DNA of 64,000 nt from JAKANT01 sp035502095 (GTDB lineage Bacteria > Pseudomonadota > Gammaproteobacteria > Burkholderiales > Burkholderiaceae_F). The stretch is taken from NCBI GenBank assembly GCA_035502095.1, contig DATJUX010000003.1:1-64000 (forward strand). The letters are read 5' to 3'. Of this stretch, positions 17,109-24,609 are shown in pieces. The position numbers were made by a program, and so were the translations under genes. Numbering within the stretch: the stretch's first letter is position 1; each line of letters opens with the position of its first letter. The notes beneath the pieces are model-generated. The model worked only from the letters and a program-made list of their open reading frames with translations. It did no database searches and was not told where the DNA came from.

Positions 17109-17729
17109 ATGAAGAGCCTGCTGCAGATCAAGTCGAGCATCTTTTCCGACCAAGGCCAGTCGAGCCGGCTCGCCGATCGGTTCGTGACGGCCTGGCGCGC
17201 TGCCAATCCCGGCGCGAACGTGATCGTGCGCGACCTCGCGGTCGAACCGGTACCGCACCTCGATGCAGCGCGTTTCGGCGCATTCCTCTCGAAGGGCGAA
17301 GGACGCTCCGCCGAGCAGCAGGAGGTCGTCGACTACTCGGACGCCCTGATAGCCGAAGTGCGCAACGCCGACGTGATCGTGCTCGGTGTGCCGATGTACA
17401 ACTTCGGCGTGCCCTCGAGCCTGAAGGCATACTTCGACCACATCGCGCGCGCCGGGGTCACGTTCAACTACACCGCGTCGGGACCGCAGGGGCTGCTCAC
17501 GGGCAAGCGCGTGGTGGTGTTCGCCACGCGCGGGGGTCAACACGCGGGCAAGGCGAGCGACACGCAGACTGGGTTCATCCGCACGTTCCTCGGTTTTCTC
17601 GGCATGACCGACGTCCAATTCGTCTATGCGGAAGGGTTGGCGATCAGCGAAGCGCAGCGCGACGCTGCGCTGGGGAAGGCGCACGAGTCCATCGAATACC
17701 TTACGGAAGCCGCAACCGTCGCCGCCTGA
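17109..17729 (+). CDS. azoR: FMN-dependent NADH azoreductase/quinone reductase
   Basis: The 206-residue flavodoxin-fold protein has the AzoR layout: an N-terminal strand KSLLQIKSSIFSDQGQSSRL that holds the FMN phosphate, VIVLGVPMYNFGVPSSLKAY (about residues 89-108) lining the flavin, and a VVFATRGGQHAG turn. GGAGGAG lies 5-6 bases before the ATG. It reduces quinones, and often azo dyes, with NADH. The divergent LysR gene is the likely regulator. Confidence 0.92.
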   Translation: MKSLLQIKSSIFSDQGQSSRLADRFVTAWRAANPGANVIVRDLAVEPVPHLDAARFGAFLSKGEGRSAEQQEVVDYSDALIAEVRNADVIVLGVPMYNFGVPSSLKAYFDHIARAGVTFNYTASGPQGLLTGKRVVVFATRGGQHAGKASDTQTGFIRTFLGFLGMTDVQFVYAEGLAISEAQRDAALGKAHESIEYLTEAATVAA

Positions 17730-17846
17730 GCGCGGGTCGCGCCCGCCACCGCGGTGGCAGCGGCGCCGGGCAGTTGACGCCGCGCACGGAAACGGCAATC
17801 GTGCGCGGCTTGCCCGACACCGGGTGACCCTGCGCTTCAGCCGACC

Positions 17847-19553
17847 ATGCCGGATCCGACGCCGAACCTGCGCGTACCCACCGATATCGAAATCGCGCAG
17901 TCGGCCCAGTTGCGCCCAATCGGCGAACTGGCGCGTGACCGGCTCGGAATCGGCGCCGATTTCCTCGAGACGTACGGCCGTCACAAGGCCAAGGTCGCGC
18001 TGCGCTTCATCGACACGCTGCAACGGCGCCGATCCGGCAAGCTCGTCCTGGTGACGGCGATCTCGCCGACCCCGGCGGGCGAAGGCAAGACGACGACCTC
18101 GGTGGGTCTCGCCGACGGGCTTGCGCGCATCGGCGCCAAGGCGCTGCTGTGCCTGCGCGAGCCGTCGTTGGGCCCCGTCTTCGGCCTGAAAGGCGGCGCC
18201 GCCGGCGGCGGGCATGCGCAGGTGGTGCCGATGGAAGACATCAACCTGCACTTCACCGGCGACTTTCACGCCATCGCCGCCGCTCACAACCTGCTCGCGG
18301 CGATGCTCGACAACCACGTCTACCACGGCAACGCGCTCGGCATCGACGTGCGGCGCGTGACGTGGAAACGCGTGCTCGACGCTAACGATCGGGCACTGCG
18401 CCAGATTACGGTCGGCCTCGGCGGGCCCGCCAACGGCTTCCCGCGCGAAGACGGCTTCGATATCGTGGCCGCCTCCGAGGTCATGGCGATCCTGTGCCTT
18501 GCCACCGACCTGGCCGATCTCAAGCAACGCCTGGGCAACATCGTGGTCGGCTACTCGTTCGACCGCGGTGTGGTGCGCGCGCGCGATCTCAGGGCGCACG
18601 GCGCCATGGCGGCGCTGTTGCGCGATGCGCTCGCTCCCAACCTCGTGCAGACGCTGGAGAACAACCCGGCGTTCGTGCACGGCGGTCCGTTCGCCAACAT
18701 CGCGCATGGCTGCAACTCGGTGCTCGCGACGCGTGCCGCGCTGAAGCTCGCCGACTACGTCGTGACCGAGGCGGGGTTCGGCGCCGATCTCGGCGCGGAG
18801 AAGTTCCTCGACATCAAGTGCCGCAAGGCCGGCATCTGGCCGGCGGCCGCGGTCGTCGTGGCGACCCTGCGCGCGATCAAGTTCCAGGGGGGCGCGCCGC
18901 TCGAGCAGCTGGACACGACGGACACCGGCGCCATCGACCGCGGTTGCGAAAACCTGGAGCGGCACATCGAGAACATGCGCGGGCTCTTCGGCCTGCCCTG
19001 CGTAGTCGCCCTCAATCACCGCAGCAGCGACGGCGCTGCGGAGCTGGCGCACCTGGCCGCGCGCGTGGCGGCGCTCGGTGTCAGGTTCGTGGTTGCGCGG
19101 CACTGGGCCGAGGGCGGAGCCGGCGCCGAAGAACTCGCGCGCGAGGTGGTGCGCATGTGTTCGAGCCTGCCCCCGCCGCAGCCGCAGTACGCGTATGCGG
19201 ACAAGCTCCCGCTGTGGGAGAAGGCGCGCGCCGTCGCCACCCGCGTTTATGGCGCCGCCGACATCACGGCGGACGCCGGCGCGCTCGCGCAGCTGCGCCG
19301 GATCGAAGACAGCGGGTACGGCGACCTGCCGGTCTGCATCGCCAAGACACAGTATTCGTTCTCCACCGACCCGGCGCGGCTCGGCGCCCCGACCGGACAC
19401 GTGGTGAACATCCGGGAGGCGCGCCTTGCCGCCGGAGCCGGCTTCGTCGTGCTCGTCTGCGGCGAGATCCGCACGATGCCGGGACTTCCCAAGGAGCCGA
19501 CGGCGTTCGCGATCGACGTCGACGGCGACGGGCACATCATCGGGTTGTCGTGA
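17847..19553 (+). CDS. fhs: Formate-tetrahydrofolate ligase
   Basis: The 568-residue protein matches full-length FTHFS. Its P-loop-like nucleotide site is SPTPAGEGKTTTSVGLADGL (about residues 73-92). Further marks are REPSLGPVFGLKGGAAGGG, NLHFTGDFHAI, FVHGGPFANIAHGCNS and VVTEAGFGADLGAEKF. It joins formate to tetrahydrofolate with ATP to make 10-formyl-THF for one-carbon metabolism. No folate or formate genes flank it, and the 117 bases before it show no recognisable folate riboswitch. Confidence 0.96.
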   Translation: MPDPTPNLRVPTDIEIAQSAQLRPIGELARDRLGIGADFLETYGRHKAKVALRFIDTLQRRRSGKLVLVTAISPTPAGEGKTTTSVGLADGLARIGAKALLCLREPSLGPVFGLKGGAAGGGHAQVVPMEDINLHFTGDFHAIAAAHNLLAAMLDNHVYHGNALGIDVRRVTWKRVLDANDRALRQITVGLGGPANGFPREDGFDIVAASEVMAILCLATDLADLKQRLGNIVVGYSFDRGVVRARDLRAHGAMAALLRDALAPNLVQTLENNPAFVHGGPFANIAHGCNSVLATRAALKLADYVVTEAGFGADLGAEKFLDIKCRKAGIWPAAAVVVATLRAIKFQGGAPLEQLDTTDTGAIDRGCENLERHIENMRGLFGLPCVVALNHRSSDGAAELAHLAARVAALGVRFVVARHWAEGGAGAEELAREVVRMCSSLPPPQPQYAYADKLPLWEKARAVATRVYGAADITADAGALAQLRRIEDSGYGDLPVCIAKTQYSFSTDPARLGAPTGHVVNIREARLAAGAGFVVLVCGEIRTMPGLPKEPTAFAIDVDGDGHIIGLS

Positions 19554-19613
19554 GCGAACAGAGCCCCCTCCCCGCGCGCGGGAAGGGAATGCGCGCGCTT
19601 CGAAGACAGCCTG

Positions 19614-20177
19614 CTACCGCCGCGTGAGCGCCACGAGGTAGCGGCACACGGCCCGACCGCGGTTGCGGAACACGCAAGCGGCCGGTGCGCCAAGTTCGAG
19701 GCAGTCGCCCTTGCCCAGGCGATGCACCGTATCACCCTCGACGAACTCGAGGCGGCCACCGAGCACCCAGACGAGCTGGCGGATCAACGCGTACGCCGAC
19801 GCCGGGAACGCCACCTCCGCGCCGGCCGGAAGCTCGACCTCGACCAGCTGCAGCGGACCGTCCGACAGCGGCGCGACTTGCCGCCGCAGGTAGTGCGTCT
19901 GCGGGTCGCGCCACACCGGCTGGTCGATGCGCTTCACGACCCGGCCGCGGTTTTCCCCTGGCAGCGCCACCAGTGCACTCATGGTCAGGCCGCAGGCGCC
20001 GCAGATCCGGCCCAGCAGCGCCGCGGTGGGGCTCGCCTCGCCGCGCTCCAGTTTGCTCAGCATCGCCTTGGACACGCCGGCGCGGCCGGCAAGCTGGTCG
20101 AGCGACCAGCCGCGCTGCCGCCGGTGCTCGCGCAGGCGCGCGGCGATCAGCGGCGTGGGATCACTGTTCACTTTCAT
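19614..20177 (-). CDS. XRE-family regulator with C-terminal cupin domain
   Basis: The 187-residue protein has a helix-turn-helix (RLREHRRQRGWSLDQLAGRA then VSKAMLSKLERGEASP, about residues 14-50) and a C-terminal cupin barrel (about residues 105-185, with a GDTVHRLGKGDCLELG turn). The ATG at 20177 is chosen because the HTH begins about 12 residues later; the frame opens 34 codons earlier without family features. A palindrome lies 9-24 bases before the start. Such regulators usually repress themselves and a divergent gene, here the GNAT gene, in response to a small ligand. Confidence 0.9.
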   Translation of the reverse strand: MKVNSDPTPLIAARLREHRRQRGWSLDQLAGRAGVSKAMLSKLERGEASPTAALLGRICGACGLTMSALVALPGENRGRVVKRIDQPVWRDPQTHYLRRQVAPLSDGPLQLVEVELPAGAEVAFPASAYALIRQLVWVLGGRLEFVEGDTVHRLGKGDCLELGAPAACVFRNRGRAVCRYLVALTRR

Positions 20178-20185
20178 TGACAGGC

Positions 20186-20201
20186 ATTCACTATAGTGGA
20201 C
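20186..20201. promoter_or_regulatory. Palindromic operator between the XRE regulator and the GNAT gene
   Basis: ATTCACTATAGTGGAC contains the perfect ten-base palindrome CACTATAGTG (20189-20198). It lies in the 34-base gap between the divergent starts at 20177 and 20212. A half-similar TTCACTTTCATTG lies just inside the regulator gene. The position would let bound regulator block both promoters. Autoregulation is inferred. Confidence 0.6.
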
Positions 20202-20211
20202 AATCGCCGGC

Positions 20212-20751
20212 ATGCCCACCGCCTGCACCATCCGCCCGGCGCGCAGCGCCGACGCGGCCGCGATCCGCGCCATCGTCAACGACGTGATCGCGACCTCGAC
20301 CGCGATCTATTCGTTCGAGCCGACCTCGCTCGAGGAACGCTCGGCCTGGCTTGCGGCGCGCGCCGCGGCAGGTCTCCCGGTGCTGGTGGCGGAACGCGAA
20401 GGCACCGTGCTCGGCTTCAGCTCCTTCGGCGAGTTCCGCGGCGCATGGCCGGGGTACCGCTACTCGGTCGAACACTCGGTGCACGTGCGTGCCGACTGCC
20501 GCGGGCAGGGCATCGGCCCGCTCCTGGTCGCAGCGCTGTTTCCGCACGCGGCGGCGCTCGGCAAGCACGTGATGATCGGTGGCATCGACGCCGGCAACGC
20601 CGCCTCGCTGCGCATGCACGCGCACCTCGGCTTCGAGCAGGTCGCGCATTTCCGCGAAGTCGGGCACAAGTTCGGTCGCTGGCTCGACCTGGTGTTCGTG
20701 CAACGTTTCCTCGACGCGCCGGGCAGCGCACGCGCCGAGCCGCTGCCGTGA
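20212..20751 (+). CDS. GNAT acetyltransferase, phosphinothricin-acetyltransferase-like
   Basis: The 179-residue enzyme has the full GNAT fold and resembles the Pat/Bar and methionine-sulfoximine acetyltransferase group: IRPARSADAAAIRAIVNDVI at the start, SVHVRADCRGQGIGPLLVAA (about residues 87-106) for acetyl-CoA, then IGGIDAGNAASLRMHAHLGF and RWLDLVFVQRFL at the end. It probably acetylates amino-acid analogues. Its stop overlaps the start of a small membrane protein (GTGA), and an XRE-cupin regulator is divergent. Confidence 0.9.
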   Translation: MPTACTIRPARSADAAAIRAIVNDVIATSTAIYSFEPTSLEERSAWLAARAAAGLPVLVAEREGTVLGFSSFGEFRGAWPGYRYSVEHSVHVRADCRGQGIGPLLVAALFPHAAALGKHVMIGGIDAGNAASLRMHAHLGFEQVAHFREVGHKFGRWLDLVFVQRFLDAPGSARAEPLP

Positions 20752-21188
20752 ACGCGCTGGCGCTCGCGTTGCTCGGCGGGATCGCCCTCGCCGTACAGAA
20801 CCTGGTGCTCGCCGCCATGGCGGCGCGCGGCCTCACCTACCAGAGCGTCCTGCTGCTCAACACGCTGGTCGGCCTGGGCCTGCTGCTCGCGATCAACCTG
20901 GCGACGAGTGGAACCGCCTTCGTCGGCACCATCGCCTCGGCGTGCCGACCGTGGTTCGTCGTGCCGGGCCTGCTCGGCAGTTTCGTCGTCTTCTGCATGG
21001 TGTTCGGCTACAGCCGGGCCGGCGCGGCCGCACCGACGGTCGGCCTGATCGCGGGCCAGGTGCTCGCGGCCGTCGCGCTCGATGCGCTGCAGATCGGGCC
21101 CGGCAGCCGGCAGCTTTCGGCGGCCGGCGTGCTCGGCGCCTTGCTCGTCGCTGCGGGCGCGGCGCTGTTCGTATTCGCGCGCCGCTGA
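20748..21188 (+). CDS. Small DMT-superfamily membrane transporter (YdcZ/EamA-like half)
   Basis: Starting with GTG at 20748, overlapping the acetyltransferase stop, this 146-residue protein has about five hydrophobic segments. Its Gly/Ala-rich packing fits YdcZ/DUF606-type half-size drug/metabolite transporters (LGGIALAVQNLVLAAMAARG, then GLIAGQVLAAVALDALQIG). Such proteins act as dimers. Coupling to the GNAT gene suggests export of an acetylated product or of the same toxic substrate; that is inference. Confidence 0.72.
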   Translation: MNALALALLGGIALAVQNLVLAAMAARGLTYQSVLLLNTLVGLGLLLAINLATSGTAFVGTIASACRPWFVVPGLLGSFVVFCMVFGYSRAGAAAPTVGLIAGQVLAAVALDALQIGPGSRQLSAAGVLGALLVAAGAALFVFARR

Positions 21189-21229
21189 GCCCCTTGCACC
21201 TCTGCGCCGCGGCCGCCTCGGCCGAACCG

Positions 21230-21563
21230 GCGCTTATCCGGGAAGCGGCTGCCGACCAACGCATCGAGGCGGTTGCAGATATGCCGTTGCGCCGCGCGGC
21301 TGTTCATCGGGAACGTGTGAAACGCCGGCACCCGCAAGTGCTCGATCGCGCCGCTCACCCGCGCGCGCCTGCGATGGCGGCGTACGGTCCGGCCGCCGCA
21401 TTCGCGAGCAGCCGCTCGCGCGGACCCGCATCCGCTCGAACGACTCCGGCGCGGCGACGTATCCGATGAGTTCGGTCGCAGGCCCGGCCCGTCGCAGGCA
21501 GCGCGCCCCGCGAACCATCGACAGCGGCGTGCGCCCGAGACCATGCACCGGCACGACACGCAT
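21230..21563 (-). pseudogene. Alpha/beta hydrolase gene with internal loss and frameshift
   Basis: From the ATG at 21563 the minus strand reads MRVVPVHGLGRTPLSMVRGA and continues to ELIGYVAAPESFERMR, the start of a triacylglycerol-lipase-like hydrolase with its oxyanion HGLGR. About 80 codons in, the family match stops. In another frame the end of such a protein resumes (GAIEHLRVPAFHTFPMNSRA, then QRHICNRLDAL) to about 21230. The GxSxG serine region and roughly the middle third are missing. The catalytic core is gone, so this is a dead gene. Confidence 0.7.
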
Positions 21564-21649
21564 CGCGCCAACCGTCTCCCCTTGTTCCTCGCGTTCATCG
21601 TGACCGCACACGACCGGGCGCCGCGGGCAGTAACTATGATGCGGCCTTC

Positions 21650-22486
21650 ATGCTCGCGACTCCCGCCGGCTTCGTCCCGCTGTACGCACCGCAGCCCGCC
21701 GCACGCACGCGCTTGTTCGCGTTCCGCGGCGACCAGTTGCTGGTGCGCGCCTCCGACCTGGCAGTGCCCGAGGACGACCCGCGCGTCCTCGCTGCGCTCG
21801 GCGTGCGCCCCGGCGCGACGTATCCGGTCGGGCTGCACGGCGACTGCTACTGCTGTGCCGCCGCCGTGGACGCGCATGCCGGCGCGATCGACGGGTACGT
21901 GTTCTCCGGCTTGCGGCCGCTGTTCGGGGTCGTCGACGAAACGGTGCTTTCGATTGCGGGGCGCGCATTCCAGATCACCGAGTGGATGCGCACGCACCGC
22001 TATTGCGGCGTGTGTGCGACGCCGACACAAGCGGTGAGCGACGAGCACTGCCTGCGTTGCCCGGCCTGCGGCCACCTGGCGTATCCGCGCATCTCGCCGG
22101 CAATGATGGTGCTGGTCCGGCGCGGCGACACGATCCTGCTTGCCAGGCATGCGGCCCGCCCCACCAACCGGTTCACGGCCCTGGCCGGCTTTCTCGAGGC
22201 GGGCGAATCGGTCGAAGACGCGATCCACCGCGAGGTGTTCGAGGAAGTCGGCCTCGAGGTGCGGGACCTGCGCTACTTCGCCAGCCAGTCGTGGCCGTTT
22301 CCACACTCGCTCATGATCGCCTTCACCGCCGAATACGCCGGCGGCGACCTGGTGCTCGAGGAAGACGAGATCGCCGAGGCGCGCTGGTTCGGCCCCGACG
22401 ATGAGATCCCGGAGATCCCCTCGGGCGTATCGATCGCAAGCGCGCTCATCAACGCACACCTGCCGCGCCGCCATGCGCGCCGCTAG
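21650..22486 (+). CDS. nudC: NAD+/NADH diphosphatase NudC
   Basis: The 278-residue protein has the three NudC parts: an N-terminal domain, a zinc ribbon (CGVC then CPAC, about residues 122-144) and a Nudix domain with GFLEAGESVEDAIHREVFEE then VGLEV (about residues 183-207). The NudC signature SQSWPFPHS follows the Nudix box. It hydrolyses NADH/NAD+ and removes NAD caps from RNA 5-prime ends. The stop overlaps the next gene by 14 bases. Confidence 0.95.
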   Translation: MLATPAGFVPLYAPQPAARTRLFAFRGDQLLVRASDLAVPEDDPRVLAALGVRPGATYPVGLHGDCYCCAAAVDAHAGAIDGYVFSGLRPLFGVVDETVLSIAGRAFQITEWMRTHRYCGVCATPTQAVSDEHCLRCPACGHLAYPRISPAMMVLVRRGDTILLARHAARPTNRFTALAGFLEAGESVEDAIHREVFEEVGLEVRDLRYFASQSWPFPHSLMIAFTAEYAGGDLVLEEDEIAEARWFGPDDEIPEIPSGVSIASALINAHLPRRHARR

Positions 22487-23660
22487 CGCCGGCGCGATCG
22501 CCGGCGGAGGCCTGCTGGCGCTTGCCGTCGCCATGGGGATCGGACGCTTCGCTTTCACGCCCCTGCTCCCCGTCATGCAAGCCGATGTCGGCCTCAGCGT
22601 CGAGGCCGGCGGCTGGCTCGCATCGGCCAACTATGCGGGCTATCTCGCCGGCGCGCTGGCGGCGACGCGGCTGCACGTGGCGCCGATGCGCGCCATTCTC
22701 GGCGGCCTGCTGGCGATCGCCCTCACGACGCTTGCGATGGGCTGCACGCACGTGTTCGGCGCATGGGTCGCCTGGCGTGCAGCGGCCGGAATCGCCAGTG
22801 CATTCGTGCTGGTGCACGTCTCCGCCTGGTCGGTCGAGCGGCTTGCCGCACTGGAAAAGCCGGCGCTCGGCGGCGTGGTGTTCGCAGGGGTCGGCATCGG
22901 CGTCGCGGGCGCGGGGCTGATCTGCCTGGCCTTCGTCGCGCTCGGCACGACCTCGGCGCAACTGTGGCTGATCCTGGGCGCGGTGTCGGCGCTCGCGTTG
23001 CCCGCGCTCGTTCCCCTGTTGCGGTCGGCACGTGACGGGTCGGGCACGCAGGCGCCAGGCGCAATCGCCGCCGCGCGCACGTCCTTGACGCGTGACGAGT
23101 GGCGCCTGATCCTGTGCTACGGCGCATTCGGTTTCGGCTACATCATTCCGGCGACGTTCCTGCCGCTGATGGCACGCGAGACGATGCCGGATCCGGCGCT
23201 GTTCGGCTGGGCCTGGCCGCTGTTCGGAACCGCCGGCACCATCGCGACCCTGCTCGCCGCCCGCGCGAGCAGGCCCGGGCAGGTGCGCGTCGCCTGGGCG
23301 ATCGCGCACGTCGTGATGGCGGTCGGTTGCGGGGTCGCGGGGCTCGTGCACAGCTTCGTCGCGGTGCTCGTCGCCGCGCTCGCGGTCGGCGGCACGTTCA
23401 TGGTGATCACGATGTACGCGGTGCAGGAGGCACGCATCGTCGCGGGTGCGCACGCCCGCCCGCTGATCGGCGCGATGACCGCGGCGTTCGCGCTCGGCCA
23501 GATCGTCGGGCCCTTGCTGGTGCGCAGTGGGGCCGGCGCGGCGACGAGCTTCGCGTTCCCGCTGCTGCTTTCGACCGCGCTGCTGCTCGCAAGCGGTGGC
23601 GCCTTGTTGCTCAAGCGCCCGCACGCTGGCGCCGGAACCTTGCCGATGAGGAACCGATGA
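22473..23660 (+). CDS. MFS transporter, YbfB/YjiJ type
   Basis: The ATG at 22473 lies inside the end of nudC and starts just before the first membrane helix. The 395-residue protein has about twelve hydrophobic segments and the YbfB-type opening GIGRFAFTPLLPVMQADVGL followed by AGGWLASANYAGYLAGAL. The second half begins at RDEWRLILCYGAFGFGYIIP. These carriers are mostly uncharacterised; sugar or drug efflux is suggested for some relatives. Confidence 0.88.
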   Translation: MRAASAGAIAGGGLLALAVAMGIGRFAFTPLLPVMQADVGLSVEAGGWLASANYAGYLAGALAATRLHVAPMRAILGGLLAIALTTLAMGCTHVFGAWVAWRAAAGIASAFVLVHVSAWSVERLAALEKPALGGVVFAGVGIGVAGAGLICLAFVALGTTSAQLWLILGAVSALALPALVPLLRSARDGSGTQAPGAIAAARTSLTRDEWRLILCYGAFGFGYIIPATFLPLMARETMPDPALFGWAWPLFGTAGTIATLLAARASRPGQVRVAWAIAHVVMAVGCGVAGLVHSFVAVLVAALAVGGTFMVITMYAVQEARIVAGAHARPLIGAMTAAFALGQIVGPLLVRSGAGAATSFAFPLLLSTALLLASGGALLLKRPHAGAGTLPMRNR

Positions 23661-23937
23661 CCGCCTCCCGTGATGTCTGGACCGATCGCCTGCCACCCCT
23701 GCACCCGGAGCAGATGAACGAAGCCCGGCCAAAGCCGCCGGCGCGTTGATCGCGGGTCCACGCAAGGGTGTGAAGGGCCCGTTCATTGCCTTGCTGCGCA
23801 GTCCGGAACTGCTGGCGCGCCTGCAGAAGGTCGGCGAGTACCTGCGCCTCCAGAGCGCGCTCTGCACGCGCGTCAACGAGTTCGTGACGCTGATCGTGGC
23901 GCGCGAATGGACCCAGGAGTTCGAGTGGTTCGTCGCA
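23657..23937 (+). pseudogene. Carboxymuconolactone-decarboxylase-like gene, frameshifted and truncated
   Basis: From the ATG at 23657 the frame reads DRLPPLHPEQMNEARPK and then stops at 23749. Around 23725-23735 the match shifts by one base into another frame: AAGALIAGPRKGVKGPF, then ALLRSPELLARLQKVGEYLR and EFVTLIVAREWTQEFEWFV. Together these give the first half of an AhpD/CMD-like protein. After EFEWFV (about 23936) the family sequence ends abruptly and the active-site Cys half is absent. It is both shifted and cut short. Its start overlaps the MFS stop (ATGA), so it once sat in that operon. Confidence 0.78.
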
Positions 23938-23943
23938 CGACAC

Positions 23944-23958
23944 ATTTCAGTTGTAACC
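23944..23958 (-). promoter_or_regulatory. Copy of the recurrent GTTRCNNNTGAAAY motif
   Basis: The minus strand reads GGTTACAACTGAAAT. It lies 83 bases before the ATG of the 49-residue gene at 24042, right after the truncated CMD-like gene. Confidence 0.4.
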
Positions 23959-24041
23959 AGGCCCCGCCAGGGGGAAATGGACCGGCAACGACCCGGGCGC
24001 GAAATGCGGTGATCCGATGCACACCACAACGGAGACCGATC

Positions 24042-24191
24042 ATGAAACAGCAGCCTGACCAGTTCGATTTGGCCGATGCGATACTGACAGCGGAAGAACC
24101 CGCTGCCTGGACGCTCGATGAGCTCGATCATTCCGCTGATCTCGGGTCGCTCCGTTCGGCCTGGAACAGCGCTGATGACTTCAATCCGTGA
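24042..24191 (+). CDS. Small acidic protein of unknown function, 49 residues
   Basis: The short frame has a proper ribosome binding site (CGGAGACCGATC before the ATG), a biased, acidic composition (LADAILTAEEPAAWTLDELD in the middle) and an end of NSADDFNP. I recognise no family. It sits between a dead gene and the receiver/kinase genes, with a copy of the recurrent intergenic motif upstream. It has no signal peptide, Cys or leader-type double Gly. Spacing and ribosome binding site support a real gene; the function is open. Confidence 0.5.
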   Translation: MKQQPDQFDLADAILTAEEPAAWTLDELDHSADLGSLRSAWNSADDFNP

Positions 24192-24246
24192 TGGCAGGCT
24201 GCCGTCCACCCGAGACCCGATTCAATCCACGCAACGCGGCGCCGGC

Positions 24247-24609
24247 ATGCAGCCGCGCATCCTCGTCGTCGATACCGACCGCGCGCTACTCGGCCTGCTC
24301 GAGGAGTGGCTCGACGGTTGTGCCGTCGTGTCCGACGAGGATCGTGCCGCCGGCCCGAATGGCGGCCGGTTCGACCTCCTGATCGTCGATGTGCCAAACC
24401 CGAAGCACGGCGGCGTGGAGTGGTTGCACGCGCTCGCCGCACGGCATCCGGGCACTCCGATCATCGCCCTTTCGTCCACGTTTTTCCCCGGCGTCGCGAG
24501 TACCGGCGGCGTTGCGCGCACGCTCGGTGTGGCGTGCGTGCTGCCGAAGCCGGTTGCGCGTGAAAGCCTGCTCTCCGCCGTCCGCGGCCTGCTTTCACCG
24601 ATGAAATGA
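24247..24609 (+). CDS. Stand-alone receiver-domain protein
   Basis: This 120-residue response-regulator receiver starts MQPRILVVDTDRALLGLLEE. The acidic pair is partly changed (D-T-D in place of D-D), the phosphoacceptor Asp is in LLIVDVPNPKHGG, and the conserved Lys is in VLPKPVARESLL. There is no output domain. Its stop overlaps the ATG of the giant kinase (ATGA), so it is made with it and is probably a phosphate sink, adaptor or partner. The altered acidic pocket could weaken magnesium binding. Confidence 0.85.
   Translation: MQPRILVVDTDRALLGLLEEWLDGCAVVSDEDRAAGPNGGRFDLLIVDVPNPKHGGVEWLHALAARHPGTPIIALSSTFFPGVASTGGVARTLGVACVLPKPVARESLLSAVRGLLSPMK

Noticed and set aside
17730..17846. Possible riboswitch before formate-tetrahydrofolate ligase
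   Set aside because: The stretch has GC hairpins (CCACCGCGGTGG) but none of the conserved core of known folate riboswitches, and these are not known in this bacterial group.
24042..24191. Modified-peptide precursor reading of the 49-residue protein
   Set aside because: No Cys, Ser/Thr-rich core, double Gly or adjacent modification enzyme is present, so a peptide-natural-product role is unsupported.
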